From the NCBI RefSeq assembly GCF_011390835.1, contig NZ_JAABRQ010000003.1:154020-218019 (forward strand): a DNA stretch of 64,000 nucleotides, written 5' to 3'. A model generated the notes under the pieces. The model did not search any database, had not been told where the DNA came from, and saw nothing but the letters and a program-made list of their open reading frames with translations. The stretch is from Hydrogenophaga sp. GTDB lineage: Bacteria; Pseudomonadota; Gammaproteobacteria; Burkholderiales; Burkholderiaceae_C. This document shows, piece by piece, positions 36,409-45,491 of this stretch. The translations under genes were made by a program, and so were the position numbers. Positions within the stretch are counted from its first letter, which is position 1, and the number at the start of each line of letters is the position of its first letter.

Positions 36409-37617
36409 ATGTGGCTCAACACCTTGCTGCTGGCCTTGCGTTCGATCCGGCGCAACCTGATGCGCTCTTTCCTCACCGTGCTCGGTATCGTGATCGGGGT
36501 CAGCGCCGTGATCACCATGGTCACCTTGGGCAACGGCGCCACCCAAGCCATCCAGAGCCAGATCGCCGGGCTGGGCACCAACCTGCTGCAGGTGCGTCCC
36601 GGCCAGCGAATGGGACCAGGCAGCAGTGGTGGCAGTGCACCCTCGTTTGAAGAAAGTGACGCCGAGGTGATCGCGACCCAGATCGGTGGCATTGCCGCGG
36701 TCGCGCCGGAAGCGCGCACCGGCTCGACCCTGGTGGCCAACGGCCGCAACTGGAGCAGCCTGGTCACCGGCAGCACCAACGCATGGCTGCAGATTGGCAA
36801 CTGGACTGTGGCCAGCGGGCGTGAATTCACCCGCGACGAGCTGCGCGCGGGTGCTGCCGTGTGCCTGATCGGCGAGACGGTGCGGCGTGAGCTGTTCGGC
36901 AACCGGGAAGCCCTGGGTGAAGCGCTGCGCGTCAAACAGATTTCGTGCGAAATTGTCGGCGTGCTGGGCGCCAAAGGACAGGGCGCGTTCGGCAATGACC
37001 AGGACGACATGGTGCTGGTGCCGATCAAGACGCTGCAGCGCCGCCTGACGGGCAACACCCGCGTCAACACCCTGCTGGTGTCGATGGCTGAAGGCAGCGA
37101 TGCCGAGCGCGTCAAGGCCAGCCTGACGCAGCTCATGCGCGAGCGCCGCAAGCTCAGCGCGACCGACGAAGACAACTTCAACGTGCTGGACACCAAGCAG
37201 CTCGGCGAAACGCTCTCGGGCACCACCCGGGTGCTGACGATGTTGCTCGGTGCGGTGGCCGCGGTCAGCCTGCTGGTGGGTGGCATCGGCATCATGAACA
37301 TCATGCTGGTCAGCGTCACCGAGCGCACGCGCGAGATCGGTCTGCGCCTGGCCATCGGCGCGCAGGAGCGCGAAGTGCTGATGCAGTTCCTGATCGAGGC
37401 GGTGGTGCTGGCCGCCATCGGCGGCCTGATCGGCATTGTGCTTGCGACTGCCGCGTCGATCGGGCTGTCAGCGGTGATGGACGTGCCCTATGTGTTCAAC
37501 CCGGGCGTGAACCTGATGAGTTTCCTGTTCTCGGCCGGCATCGGTGTGCTGTTCGGCTACTTCCCGGCGAGACGTGCTGCGCGGCTGGACCCGATTGAGG
37601 CGCTGCGGCATGAGTAG
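36409..37617 (+). CDS. MacB-type ABC transporter permease
   Basis: A 402-residue inner-membrane subunit with the FtsX/MacB architecture: TM1 after a short cytoplasmic start (LRSIRRNLMRSFLTVLGIVIGV), a ~210-residue periplasmic domain, then three TM helices near the C-terminus (LGAVAAVSLLVGGIGIMNIMLVSVTERTREIGLRLAIGA). The family motif ERTREIG is clear. It forms the transmembrane part of a mechanotransducing tripartite exporter with the preceding three genes. Substrate unknown. It converges on purT across a GC-rich repeat. Confidence 0.92.
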   Translation: MWLNTLLLALRSIRRNLMRSFLTVLGIVIGVSAVITMVTLGNGATQAIQSQIAGLGTNLLQVRPGQRMGPGSSGGSAPSFEESDAEVIATQIGGIAAVAPEARTGSTLVANGRNWSSLVTGSTNAWLQIGNWTVASGREFTRDELRAGAAVCLIGETVRRELFGNREALGEALRVKQISCEIVGVLGAKGQGAFGNDQDDMVLVPIKTLQRRLTGNTRVNTLLVSMAEGSDAERVKASLTQLMRERRKLSATDEDNFNVLDTKQLGETLSGTTRVLTMLLGAVAAVSLLVGGIGIMNIMLVSVTERTREIGLRLAIGAQEREVLMQFLIEAVVLAAIGGLIGIVLATAASIGLSAVMDVPYVFNPGVNLMSFLFSAGIGVLFGYFPARRAARLDPIEALRHE

Positions 37618-37618
37618 G

Positions 37619-37695
37619 TAGGCGCCCCCTCGCGCCGGCTTCGCCGTCACCCCGCCCCCTCCTGGAGGCACTGGCGGCCTCTTCCTGGTGTAGGG
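37619..37695. repeat. GC-rich intergenic repeat (same family)
   Basis: CGCGCCGGCTTCGCCGTCAC at 37632-37651 followed by a pyrimidine run and GGAGGCACTGGCGGCCTC. It fills the whole gap between the convergent permease and purT genes. Confidence 0.7.
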
Positions 37696-38904
37696 CTATG
37701 CGGCCCGTGGTTTGACAAATGCGGCTGCTCGCTTGGCCTGAGTGCGCGCCACGTCCACATCGGCATCGTGCACCAGCGCCACGCCCATGCGGCGCTTCTT
37801 GAAGCTCTCGGGCTTGCCGAACAGGCGCAGCTCGCTGTTGGGCACGCGCAGCGCCTCGGCCACACCGTCAAAGGCGATGCCTGTGGCGTCCACGCCACCG
37901 TAAATCACCGCACTGGCGCCTGGGCTCTTGAGTGTGGTGTCCACCGGCAGGCCGAGGATGGCACGCGCGTGCAGCTCAAATTCGTTTTGCCACTGGGTGA
38001 TCATGGTCACCATGCCGGTATCGTGCGGGCGCGGGCTGACCTCGCTGAACCAGACCTGATCGCCCTTCACGAACAGCTCTACGCCAAACAGGCCCTGGCC
38101 GCCCAGGTTGTCGGTCACGGCCTGGGCCACGCGGCGCGATTCGGCCAGCGCAGCCGGCGTCATGGCGTGCGGCTGCCAGCTTTCCACGTAGTCACCGCTC
38201 ACTTGCACGTGGCCAATGGGCTCGCAGAAATGGGTTTCCACCTGACCGCTGGCGCCCAGCGCGCGCACCGTGAGCTGCGTGATCTCGTAGTCGAAGTCGA
38301 TGAAGCCTTCCACGATCACGCGGCCCGGGCCGACCCGCCCGCCCGCCATCGCGCAATCCCAGGCGGTTTTCACGTCGGCGGGGCCATCGATCTTGCTCTG
38401 GCCTTTGCCCGACGAGCTCATCACCGGCTTGACGATGCAGGGGTAACCAATGCCCCCGTCGATCGCCGCCTGCAGCTCGGCCAGCGAGTCGCAGAACCGG
38501 TAGGGGCTGGTCGGTAGCCCCAGCGTCTCGGCGGCAAGACGGCGAATGCCCTCGCGATCCATGGTCAGTCGCGCGGCCCGAGCGGTGGGGATCACGCGCA
38601 CCACGCCCGCGGCTTCGAGCTGCTCCAGCATGGGTGTGGCAATGGCCTCGATCTCGGGCACCACCAGCTTGGGTCGCTCGGCCTCGATCAGCGCCTTGAG
38701 CTGCTCGGGGTCGCTCATGGTGATGGTGCGCGCATGGTGCGCCACCTGATGGCCGGGCGCGTTGTCGTAACGGTCGACGGCGATGGTCTCCACGCCCAGG
38801 CGCTGCAGGGCAATCAACACCTCCTTGCCGAGCTCGCCACTGCCCAGCAGCATGACGCGGGTGGCCGAGGGAGACAGCGGGGTACCGATGGTGGTCATGG
38901 TCAT
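37696..38904 (-). CDS. purT: Formate-dependent phosphoribosylglycinamide formyltransferase
   Basis: A 402-residue ATP-grasp enzyme forming formyl-GAR from GAR, formate and ATP, the folate-independent third step of purine synthesis. It begins with [20 protein letters not shown] and [22 protein letters not shown], and the ATP-grasp core shows [15 protein letters not shown], a phosphate-binding loop, and [14 protein letters not shown]. Full length for PurT. It is the second gene of a unit with psd (18 bp apart), a pairing without obvious functional logic. Confidence 0.95.
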   Translation of the reverse strand: MTMTTIGTPLSPSATRVMLLGSGELGKEVLIALQRLGVETIAVDRYDNAPGHQVAHHARTITMSDPEQLKALIEAERPKLVVPEIEAIATPMLEQLEAAGVVRVIPTARAARLTMDREGIRRLAAETLGLPTSPYRFCDSLAELQAAIDGGIGYPCIVKPVMSSSGKGQSKIDGPADVKTAWDCAMAGGRVGPGRVIVEGFIDFDYEITQLTVRALGASGQVETHFCEPIGHVQVSGDYVESWQPHAMTPAALAESRRVAQAVTDNLGGQGLFGVELFVKGDQVWFSEVSPRPHDTGMVTMITQWQNEFELHARAILGLPVDTTLKSPGASAVIYGGVDATGIAFDGVAEALRVPNSELRLFGKPESFKKRRMGVALVHDADVDVARTQAKRAAAFVKPRAA

Positions 38905-38922
38905 CTCTTGGTTCGTTCGGGG

Positions 38923-39786
38923 TCAGGGCAGTTCGCCCATGGCTTCACCCAGACGCACCGGCAGCCCCGGCGCCCAGGCAATGTTGAAAACAATGGTGTC
39001 CTTGGGCCACAGCATCACCACGGTGGAGCCGAGCAGGAAGCTGCCCATTTCTTCTCCACGGCGCAGCGCCAGCGGATCGTCTGCATACGTCCATTCGCGC
39101 AGGCGCCCGGGCCGCGGCGGGTTCACCACGCCATGCCACACGGTCGACATGCTGCCCACGATCGTAGCGCCCACCAGCACCAGCACAAAAGGCCGCAAGG
39201 CGCCATCCGCGCCGTGGGGCGCGTCGAACACGCAGACCACGCGCTCATTGCGCGCAAACAGGCCCGGCACGCCCTGCGCGGTGGCGGGGTTGACCGAGAA
39301 CAGGTCGCCCGGGACGTGGATCATGCGGCGCAGCGTGGCATCGACCGGCATGTGGATGCGGTGGTAATCGCGCGGGCTGAGGTAGAGGGTGGCGAAGTCG
39401 CCATCGTCGAACTGCGCCGCCAGCGCCGAGTCACCGCCCACCAGCGCCCGCGTGCTGTAGTGGTGGCCCTTGGCCTGGAAAATCTGGTCGCGTTCGATGC
39501 GCCCGAACTGGCTGATGGCGCCATCCACTGGACAGACATAGGCGGAACGCGCCAGTGGCCGCACACCCGCCTTGAGCGAGCGGGTAAAAAAAGCGTTGAA
39601 GCTGGCATAGCTGGCCGGGTCGGGGTTCGCCGCCTCGGCCATGTTGACGCCGTAGCGGCGGATGAACCATGGAATCACGCGGCTCGTCCACCAAGAGGCC
39701 TGCGAGCGGGCGCACAAACCGGCAAACCGCGTCAATGCCTGTTTGGGCAGGAGGTGCTGAAGGGCAACAAAAAGAGCGTCGGGCAC
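38923..39786 (-). CDS. psd: Phosphatidylserine decarboxylase
   Basis: A 287-residue pyruvoyl-dependent inner-membrane enzyme producing phosphatidylethanolamine. The self-cleavage motif LGST (in [10 protein letters not shown]) near the C-terminus generates the small alpha chain with its pyruvoyl group; charge-relay and membrane-binding segments [16 protein letters not shown] and HRIHMPVDA are present. The start is taken as GTG at 39786 (product begins [18 protein letters not shown], as in homologues); the frame is open to 39885 with no family similarity there. Divergent from the NodI-like gene. Confidence 0.9.
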   Translation of the reverse strand: MPDALFVALQHLLPKQALTRFAGLCARSQASWWTSRVIPWFIRRYGVNMAEAANPDPASYASFNAFFTRSLKAGVRPLARSAYVCPVDGAISQFGRIERDQIFQAKGHHYSTRALVGGDSALAAQFDDGDFATLYLSPRDYHRIHMPVDATLRRMIHVPGDLFSVNPATAQGVPGLFARNERVVCVFDAPHGADGALRPFVLVLVGATIVGSMSTVWHGVVNPPRPGRLREWTYADDPLALRRGEEMGSFLLGSTVVMLWPKDTIVFNIAWAPGLPVRLGEAMGELP

Positions 39787-39890
39787 AGGGGAGTCGGGTT
39801 GGTACAAAAAGCCCCGGCAGCAGCGGCGAGGGGCAACTGGATTGTAGAAGGCCAGGCCATGCCGATTTCCCGGCGGCACAATCAAGCTCC

Positions 39891-40826
39891 ATGGACTCGC
39901 CGCTCTTCGAATGCCACCACCTTGTCAAACGATACGGCGGCGTCACCGTGGTGGACGACCTGTCCTTCGACATTTCGCCGGGTGAATGCCTGGGCGTGAT
40001 CGGTCCCAATGGCGCGGGCAAGACCACCACCATCCGCATGTGCCTGGGCCTGACCGCACCCGACTCGGGCTCCATCACCGCGTTTGGGCTGGACATGCCG
40101 CGCGACGCGCTGGCCATCAAGGCGCAGCTAGGTGTTGTGAGCCAGATGGACACGCTGGACCCGGACTTTTCCTGCGCCGAAAACCTGCTGGTGTATAGCC
40201 GCTATTTCGGTTTTAGCCGGGCGCAGATCGCGCCACGCATCCCGCAGCTGCTGGACTTTGCCGCGCTGGCGCACAAGGCACACGCCAAGCCGGGCGAACT
40301 CTCGGGCGGCATGAAGCGGCGCCTGTCGCTGGCGCGCGCGCTGGTCAACAACCCGCGCCTGCTGATGCTCGACGAGCCGACCACCGGCCTGGACCCGCAG
40401 GCGCGGCACCTGATGTGGGAGCGGCTGCAGGCCTTGCTGCAACAGCGCAAGAGCATCTTGCTCACCACCCACTTCATGGACGAGGCCGAGCGCCTGTGCT
40501 CGCGCCTGCTGGTGCTGGACCACGGCAAGAAGATCGCGGAAGGCCGCCCGCGTCAGCTGATCGAGCAACACCTGGAGCCCGATGTGGTCGAGGTCTATGG
40601 CCACGGCGCCCTCGCCCTGGCCCAGGACGAAGTCCACGCGCCGCTGCGCGCGCTGGCCGCCCGCGTCGAAGTGAGCGGAGAAACGGTGTTTTTCTACACG
40701 GCGCAAGCCATGCCCGTGCTCGCCGCGCTCAGCGAACGCCACGACCTGCGCACGCTGCACCGGCCGGCGAACCTGGAAGACCTGTTTTTGAAACTCACCG
40801 GCCGGCAGATCAGGGAAGACGGGTGA
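39891..40826 (+). CDS. nodI: NodI-like ABC transporter ATPase
   Basis: A 311-residue ATPase of the drug-resistance (DRA) class. Motifs: Walker [12 protein letters not shown]-loop SQMDTLD, signature [15 protein letters not shown], Walker [13 protein letters not shown] and the H-loop [11 protein letters not shown]. The C-terminal ~80 residues form the typical accessory region. NodIJ-like pairs occur widely in betaproteobacteria outside rhizobia, where the substrate is not known. The start at 39891 is chosen because homology begins at once; an upstream in-frame extension is antisense to psd. The permease follows 124 bp later. Confidence 0.9.
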   Translation: MDSPLFECHHLVKRYGGVTVVDDLSFDISPGECLGVIGPNGAGKTTTIRMCLGLTAPDSGSITAFGLDMPRDALAIKAQLGVVSQMDTLDPDFSCAENLLVYSRYFGFSRAQIAPRIPQLLDFAALAHKAHAKPGELSGGMKRRLSLARALVNNPRLLMLDEPTTGLDPQARHLMWERLQALLQQRKSILLTTHFMDEAERLCSRLLVLDHGKKIAEGRPRQLIEQHLEPDVVEVYGHGALALAQDEVHAPLRALAARVEVSGETVFFYTAQAMPVLAALSERHDLRTLHRPANLEDLFLKLTGRQIREDG

Positions 40827-40835
40827 GCGTCGCTC

Positions 40836-40922
40836 ACCCTCCCCCCGAGCCGCTTTGCGTCACCCCCCAGCGGCAGGCGGCACTGGTGGTCCGGCAAAGC
40901 CGGCTCCACTTTGCCCCGACAT
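40836..40922. repeat. GC-rich intergenic repeat (same family)
   Basis: TGCGTCACCCCCCAGCGGC, GGCGGCACTGGTGGTCCGGC and AAAGCCGG match, in the same order, the reverse complement of the element at 41773-41897. It splits the ATPase and permease genes of the NodIJ-like exporter. Confidence 0.7.
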
Positions 40923-40950
40923 AGTTCCCCCTGCAGCGACACGATCCCCC

Positions 40951-41772
40951 ATGCTGACAACCCTTTCTCCGTCCCACTGGTCCAGCCCGCGTTTCTCCGC
41001 GCGCTGGTGGCCGGTGTTCTTGCGCAACCTACTGGTGTGGAAAAAACTGGCCATTCCCAGCCTGGTGGGCAACATCGCCGAGCCGCTGATGTGGCTGGTG
41101 GCATTCGGCTATGGCATGGGTGCGCTGGTGGGTCAGGTCAGCGTGGCCTCCCCTCATGGCACGGTGGCCGTGCCCTACATTCTTTTCCTGGCCAGCGGCA
41201 GCATCTGCATGAGTGCGATGAACGCGGCCAGCTTCGAGGCCCTGTACTCGGCGTTCTCGCGCATGCATGTGCAGAAAACCTGGGACGGCATCATGAATGC
41301 GCCCGTGAGCCTGGACGATGTGGTGCTGGCCGAGATGCTGTGGGCGGGATTCAAGGCGTTGTTTTCGGTCTGCGCCATCATGGTCGTGATGCTGGCCCTG
41401 GGCATAAGCCATTCACCGAAGCTGCTGCTGGCGATTCCGGTGCTGCTAGGCGCCGGCATCGCGTTTTCCTGCATCGCGCTGGTGTTCAACGCCCTGGCCC
41501 AGGGCTATGACTTCTTCACCTACTACTTCACGCTGTTCCTCACGCCCATGATGTTCCTCTCGGGCGTGTTTTTTCCGCGCGAACAGCTGCCGGACCTGGT
41601 GCGCCAGATCTCCGACTGGCTGCCTCTGACCAACGCAGTGGAACTGGTGCGGCCCCTGTTCATGGACCAGTGGCCCGAGCGGGCCTGGTTGCATGGCTTG
41701 GTGCTGGCCGTGTACGCGGTGGGAGCCTTCTGGATCGCCCTGGCGCTCACCAGAAAAAGATTCGCCAAATAG
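40951..41772 (+). CDS. nodJ: NodJ-like ABC transporter permease
   Basis: A 273-residue inner-membrane permease of the ABC-2 family with six predicted helices, among them PLMWLVAFGYGMGALVG, ILFLASGSICMSAMNAASFE and LTPMMFLSGVFFPREQLP (the NodJ/ABC-2 signature). It is the membrane partner of the ATPase upstream. The start at 40951 gives a family-length product; an earlier frame from 40855 crosses the repeat. The pair is an exporter of unknown substrate. Confidence 0.9.
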   Translation: MLTTLSPSHWSSPRFSARWWPVFLRNLLVWKKLAIPSLVGNIAEPLMWLVAFGYGMGALVGQVSVASPHGTVAVPYILFLASGSICMSAMNAASFEALYSAFSRMHVQKTWDGIMNAPVSLDDVVLAEMLWAGFKALFSVCAIMVVMLALGISHSPKLLLAIPVLLGAGIAFSCIALVFNALAQGYDFFTYYFTLFLTPMMFLSGVFFPREQLPDLVRQISDWLPLTNAVELVRPLFMDQWPERAWLHGLVLAVYAVGAFWIALALTRKRFAK

Positions 41773-41897
41773 CGGGGCCGGGGCGTGCAGCGAGCGGTCC
41801 GCAGGCCGCTCGAAACCAGGACACCGCTGAACCGGCTTTGCCGATCCGCCAGTGCCGCCCCCCCTGGGGGTGATGGCGAAGCCGGCGCGGGGGGGGC
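41773..41897. repeat. GC-rich intergenic repeat, inverted orientation
   Basis: Read on the minus strand it gives CCCCCCGCGCCGGCTTCGCC, then ATCACCCCC, GGCGGCACTGGCGG and TCGGCAAAGCCGG, in the order of the 40836-40922 copy. It separates the convergent nodJ-like gene and the 89-residue gene. Confidence 0.75.
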
Positions 41898-42167
41898 TCA
41901 GTGAACCGCGTGCTGCAGCGCCGGCTGGGCTTCGACGTAGGCCTCGATGCCCGAGTCCATGAATTCTTCTGCGTCGATCACGGCGTCGTAATCGCGCAGG
42001 GCGATGCGGTCGATGCTGTGGGTCTTGGGAATCAGGGGCTTGTCCAGCGGGCGGCAGATGCGCTGACGCAGCTTGCGCAGGTTCATGCTGTTCTCCATCG
42101 CGTTGAGCACAAACTCGGGATCGAGCATGAGGGCGAAGGGGTTGAGGCGGTTGTTTGATGCGTTCAT
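41898..42167 (-). CDS. Small hypothetical protein, 89 residues
   Basis: Unrecognised. The start ATG at 42167 has CCAGGAGCCC upstream, so expression is plausible. The product starts MNASNNRLNPFALMLDPEFV and has a basic middle (MNLRKLRQRICRPLDKPLIP) and acidic C-terminus (VIDAEEFMDSGIEAYVEAQP), predicted largely helical with no signal peptide or TM segment. The 184 bp upstream contains an AT-rich stretch likely to hold its own promoter, so it is probably a monocistronic gene after the antiporter-ybdK unit. Confidence 0.6.
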   Translation of the reverse strand: MNASNNRLNPFALMLDPEFVLNAMENSMNLRKLRQRICRPLDKPLIPKTHSIDRIALRDYDAVIDAEEFMDSGIEAYVEAQPALQHAVH

Positions 42168-42351
42168 GGTGGGCTCCTGGAGAAAGTGGGGGAAGAAACA
42201 AATCGGGTGTCGATGAAACAAACTGTATTTGGAACGTTTCAAAAGGTTAAGTCGGCCCAGCGCCATTCCGCGTGTAGGAAGTTGCCTGACAAAACTGGAA
42301 TTGCACGGCAAACCACCGCCTTATTGCCCCCGTGCGGAGCAGGAGCGTGGC

Positions 42352-43479
42352 TCAGCCCGGGCCAGCGCGCAGGGCATCCACGCTGGCGCGCACCACGCCT
42401 TGCACACTGCCGCTCTCCGCGTAGCGCCGGCGCAAAAAGCTGGCGTGGTTGCCATCGCGACCCGCCGCGCGCTCGATTTCGTCGAGCGCTGGCAGCGCAT
42501 GAAGGGCGACGGCGTGAGGCTGCAACAGGCGCAGCGTGGCGAGGATGTCTTCGCGGATGCTGATGCGCTCTTGCGTCTTGGGCTTGACCATCTGGCCATC
42601 GAGACCAAAGCGGCAGGCCTGGAAGCGGTTGTAGGTGTAGACGAGGTAATCGTCTTCCTCGGGCGGTGGCTCGCTGCGGCCCAGAAGGTGTCGACAGAGC
42701 GCCTGCAGGTAACAGGCCAGCGCGGCCGCGCGCTCGACCGTCAGCGGCGTGTCACACACGCGCAGCTCGATGGTGCCGTACTCCGGCTTGGGCCGGATGT
42801 CCCAGTAAAAGTCCTTCATGGACTTCACCACGCCGGTGGCTTCCATCTTGGCGAAGTAGACGTCGGCAAATTCCTCCCAGCGCAGCACGAAAGGTGCGCG
42901 CCCGCTGAGTGGAAACGCAAACACCGAGTTCAGCCGCGAAGAGTCGAACAGGGTGTCCACCCCCTGCGAGAACGGCGACGAGGCGGAGAGCGCGATGAAA
43001 TGGGGCACGTAGCGGTTGAGTGCATGCAGCAAGAACAGCGCCTCGTCCGGGCTGGCGCAGCCCACGTGCACATGCTGACCGAATACCGTGAACTGCTTGG
43101 CCAGGTAGCCGTAAAGCCCCGACAGCTCCTGGAAGCGCGGTTTGGAGAAAATCCGCTGCTCGAACCAGCGCTGGAACGGGTGCGTGCCGCCGCCAGCGAT
43201 CTCGATGTTGAGCCGGTCGCCCGCATGGAGCACGGTGTCGCGCATGTGTTGCAGCTGGGCCAGCAGCGGACCGTATTCGGTCTGCACATCGGTCGCCACC
43301 TCGATCATGCTCTGCGTCATCTCGGGCGTGACCACGCCCGGGAACGGCTTGCGCTGCAGCAGCTCCAGCAGGTCGTTGGCGCTGCTGGACAAGTCCATGT
43401 CGTAGCTATTGACCAGCTGCAGCTCCAGCTCCACGCCCAGCGTGAGCGACTTCGAGGTCTTGAAAGGTCCAAGCGGCAT
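42352..43479 (-). CDS. ybdK: Carboxylate-amine ligase of the YbdK/GCS2 family
   Basis: A 375-residue glutamate-cysteine ligase-type (GCS2) ATP-dependent enzyme. Typical features are GVELELQLVN near the start, IEVATDVQTEYGPL, GGGTHPFQRW, FGQHVHVGCASPDEAL and ELRVCDTPLTVERAAALA. E. coli YbdK has weak glutamate-cysteine ligase activity and the physiological substrate is not settled. It starts 5 bp after the stop of the CPA2 antiporter gene, so the two form one transcript; the pairing resembles that of glutathione-gated transport but no KTN domain is present here. Confidence 0.9.
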   Translation of the reverse strand: MPLGPFKTSKSLTLGVELELQLVNSYDMDLSSSANDLLELLQRKPFPGVVTPEMTQSMIEVATDVQTEYGPLLAQLQHMRDTVLHAGDRLNIEIAGGGTHPFQRWFEQRIFSKPRFQELSGLYGYLAKQFTVFGQHVHVGCASPDEALFLLHALNRYVPHFIALSASSPFSQGVDTLFDSSRLNSVFAFPLSGRAPFVLRWEEFADVYFAKMEATGVVKSMKDFYWDIRPKPEYGTIELRVCDTPLTVERAAALACYLQALCRHLLGRSEPPPEEDDYLVYTYNRFQACRFGLDGQMVKPKTQERISIREDILATLRLLQPHAVALHALPALDEIERAAGRDGNHASFLRRRYAESGSVQGVVRASVDALRAGPG

Positions 43480-43484
43480 GGTGG

Positions 43485-44699
43485 TCAGAGCACGGAGCGG
43501 GTGATCTGCCCGTCGGCCTGGGTCACGTGGGTTTCCTGCGCCGCCATCAGACTGCGCTGGCTCACGAGTGGACCCAGCAACTCCTGGAACAGCATCATGC
43601 CGGCCATGAGCGACAGCGCATCAGCCGCTGGCGCGAAGCCGTAGATGCGGCTTTGTTCGATCAGCAAAATGGCAAACGCCGACATCGGCATGAGCGCCAG
43701 CCCGGTCAGCAGCCCCTTGCGCTCGGTGCTGCCCGAGAGCCGCGCCGCCGCCACGCTGCAGCCCACCTTGCTGGTCGTGCGCACCACGATCAGCGTCAGC
43801 CCCAGCAGCAGACTGCCCATCACCGCGCCCCAGTCCAGCAGCGAGGCGATGTAGACGAACAGGAACAGCGTGAGCAGATCGCCTGCTGTGCCGAAACCGC
43901 GCTGCGCGTTGGTGAGGTGCACGCGGCGCTCGCGCGCCACGATGCCGAACACCAGAGCTGCCAGCAGCGGCGACAGCCGGAAGCCGTACGACATGGTGGT
44001 AAGCAAAACCACCGCCAGTGCAAACACCACGGTGACACCGCGCTCGTGGGTACCGGGGCGTCGCAACAGCCAGGGCACGGCCACGCCAAGCACCGTTCCC
44101 ATCACCACCGAGGTGAGCAGCGCGTGAACGCTGCCAAACACCGCCGCCAACAGGTCACCCGACGTGCTGAGCGTCCAGTAGCCCACCAGCAGCTTGAGCG
44201 CCAGCACCGACACGAGGCAATTGATGGCGCACAGGTGCATCACGCGCTCGGTGACCTGACCCGCGCTCCGCAGCTCGTTGGCCACGCGCACGATGCCAGC
44301 CGGCGAGGCCGAGATAGACAAGGCCGCAATGATCAGGCGCAGATCGGTCGCCAGCCCAAACCAGCCACTCGCGCCGTACACCAGCGTAAAGGTCAGCACC
44401 GATTCGAACACGCCCAGCGCCAACACCCAGGGGTTGTGGCGGAACCAGCGCAGATTGATGCGGTAGCCCAGTTCAAACAGCAGCAGCGACAGCGCCACAT
44501 TGGCCAGGAACGGCAGCCCCTGCACCTCGGCCGTGAGTCCGGGCAGGTTGAACAGACTGGCCAGCAGCCCCACCGCCACGTAGCTGCTCACCCGCGGCAC
44601 CTTCCAGCCGCGGTGCAGCCGCTCGCCCAGCACCCAGGCCAGCAGCAGCACCAGCGGCCAAGCCATGGATTGCAACAAGAAGGGCAGGTTGGGGAACAT
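43485..44699 (-). CDS. Cation:proton antiporter, CPA2 type
   Basis: A 404-residue inner-membrane antiporter with about eleven to twelve hydrophobic segments. The helix with acidic partner and the ALSISASPAGIVRVANELRSAG segment resemble the KefB/NhaA-like core, and RINLRWFRHNPWVLALG is typical of CPA2 transporters. The C-terminus ends shortly after the membrane domain; no KTN/RCK or TrkA domain is attached. Likely cotranscribed with ybdK. Ion specificity (K+ or Na+) cannot be read from the sequence. Confidence 0.85.
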   Translation of the reverse strand: MFPNLPFLLQSMAWPLVLLLAWVLGERLHRGWKVPRVSSYVAVGLLASLFNLPGLTAEVQGLPFLANVALSLLLFELGYRINLRWFRHNPWVLALGVFESVLTFTLVYGASGWFGLATDLRLIIAALSISASPAGIVRVANELRSAGQVTERVMHLCAINCLVSVLALKLLVGYWTLSTSGDLLAAVFGSVHALLTSVVMGTVLGVAVPWLLRRPGTHERGVTVVFALAVVLLTTMSYGFRLSPLLAALVFGIVARERRVHLTNAQRGFGTAGDLLTLFLFVYIASLLDWGAVMGSLLLGLTLIVVRTTSKVGCSVAAARLSGSTERKGLLTGLALMPMSAFAILLIEQSRIYGFAPAADALSLMAGMMLFQELLGPLVSQRSLMAAQETHVTQADGQITRSVL

Positions 44700-44847
44700 G
44701 AACTGCGCAGCAGGCGGTGGTCAGCGAAGGCGCATGGTACCTGCGGGGGGCGGTGCGCTGAAGGCATCTCTCCAGACCGGCGGCTGAACTTACACCCTGA
44801 CGCAGGTGTCCCAAGAGTCCCACGGCTTTGCCGCTACCATTCGCATC

Positions 44848-45444
44848 ATGAAAAATCTCCTCCCCCGCGCCTTGATCGGCGCCGCCCTGATTGGCCTGTG
44901 CGGCTTGGCCTTTGCCCAGCCCACCGCCGCCAGCTCGCCCGCCAAGAAGGAGCTGGTCGCCCGCCTGCTCAAGCTGCAGCAACCCAGCGTGGAGCGACTG
45001 GCCCAAGGCATGATCGAACAGCCGGCCTTGGAGCTGATAGGCCGTGCAGGGCAAGTTCTGCCGACGCGAGTTGCGCCCGATAGGCAGGAGGCCGTGGCCA
45101 AAGAAATTCAGGCTGACGCCAAGAAGTTTGTGGAAGAGGCTGGGCCGCTGGCGCGCGCCCGTGCGGTCAAGCTCGCCCCTTCAACGGTGGGAGCGGTGAT
45201 CGAAAGTCAATTCACCGAAGACGAGCTGAAACAGATCGTCACTTTGCTGGAATCCCCTGCCTACAAGAAGTACCTCGACAAAAGCGAAGAGATGGAAAAG
45301 GCCCTGCTGGAGAAGCTCTATGCCGACACCAAGAGCACCATCGAACCCAAGGTCATGGCTCTGCAACAGTCGATCGGCAAGCGCCTGGGCGTGAGTGCGC
45401 CGCCCTCCACAACCTCATCTGCGCCCGCACCGGTCACCAAGTAA
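44848..45444 (+). CDS. DUF2059 family periplasmic protein
   Basis: A 198-residue protein with a Sec signal peptide (MKNLLPRALIGAALIGLCGLAFA, cleavage near residue 23) and a helical DUF2059 domain (IESQFTEDELKQIVTLLESPAYKKYLDKSEEM). A low-complexity Ser/Pro/Ala tail closes it. The start at 44848 is preferred because the signal peptide begins there; the frame is open to 44806. Molecular function unknown in the family. Convergent with the methyltransferase gene. Confidence 0.85.
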   Translation: MKNLLPRALIGAALIGLCGLAFAQPTAASSPAKKELVARLLKLQQPSVERLAQGMIEQPALELIGRAGQVLPTRVAPDRQEAVAKEIQADAKKFVEEAGPLARARAVKLAPSTVGAVIESQFTEDELKQIVTLLESPAYKKYLDKSEEMEKALLEKLYADTKSTIEPKVMALQQSIGKRLGVSAPPSTTSSAPAPVTK

Positions 45445-45491
45445 CCGCGAAGCCCGGCAGACGGGCATGCAGTGTGCGTCAAGGCTGCGGC

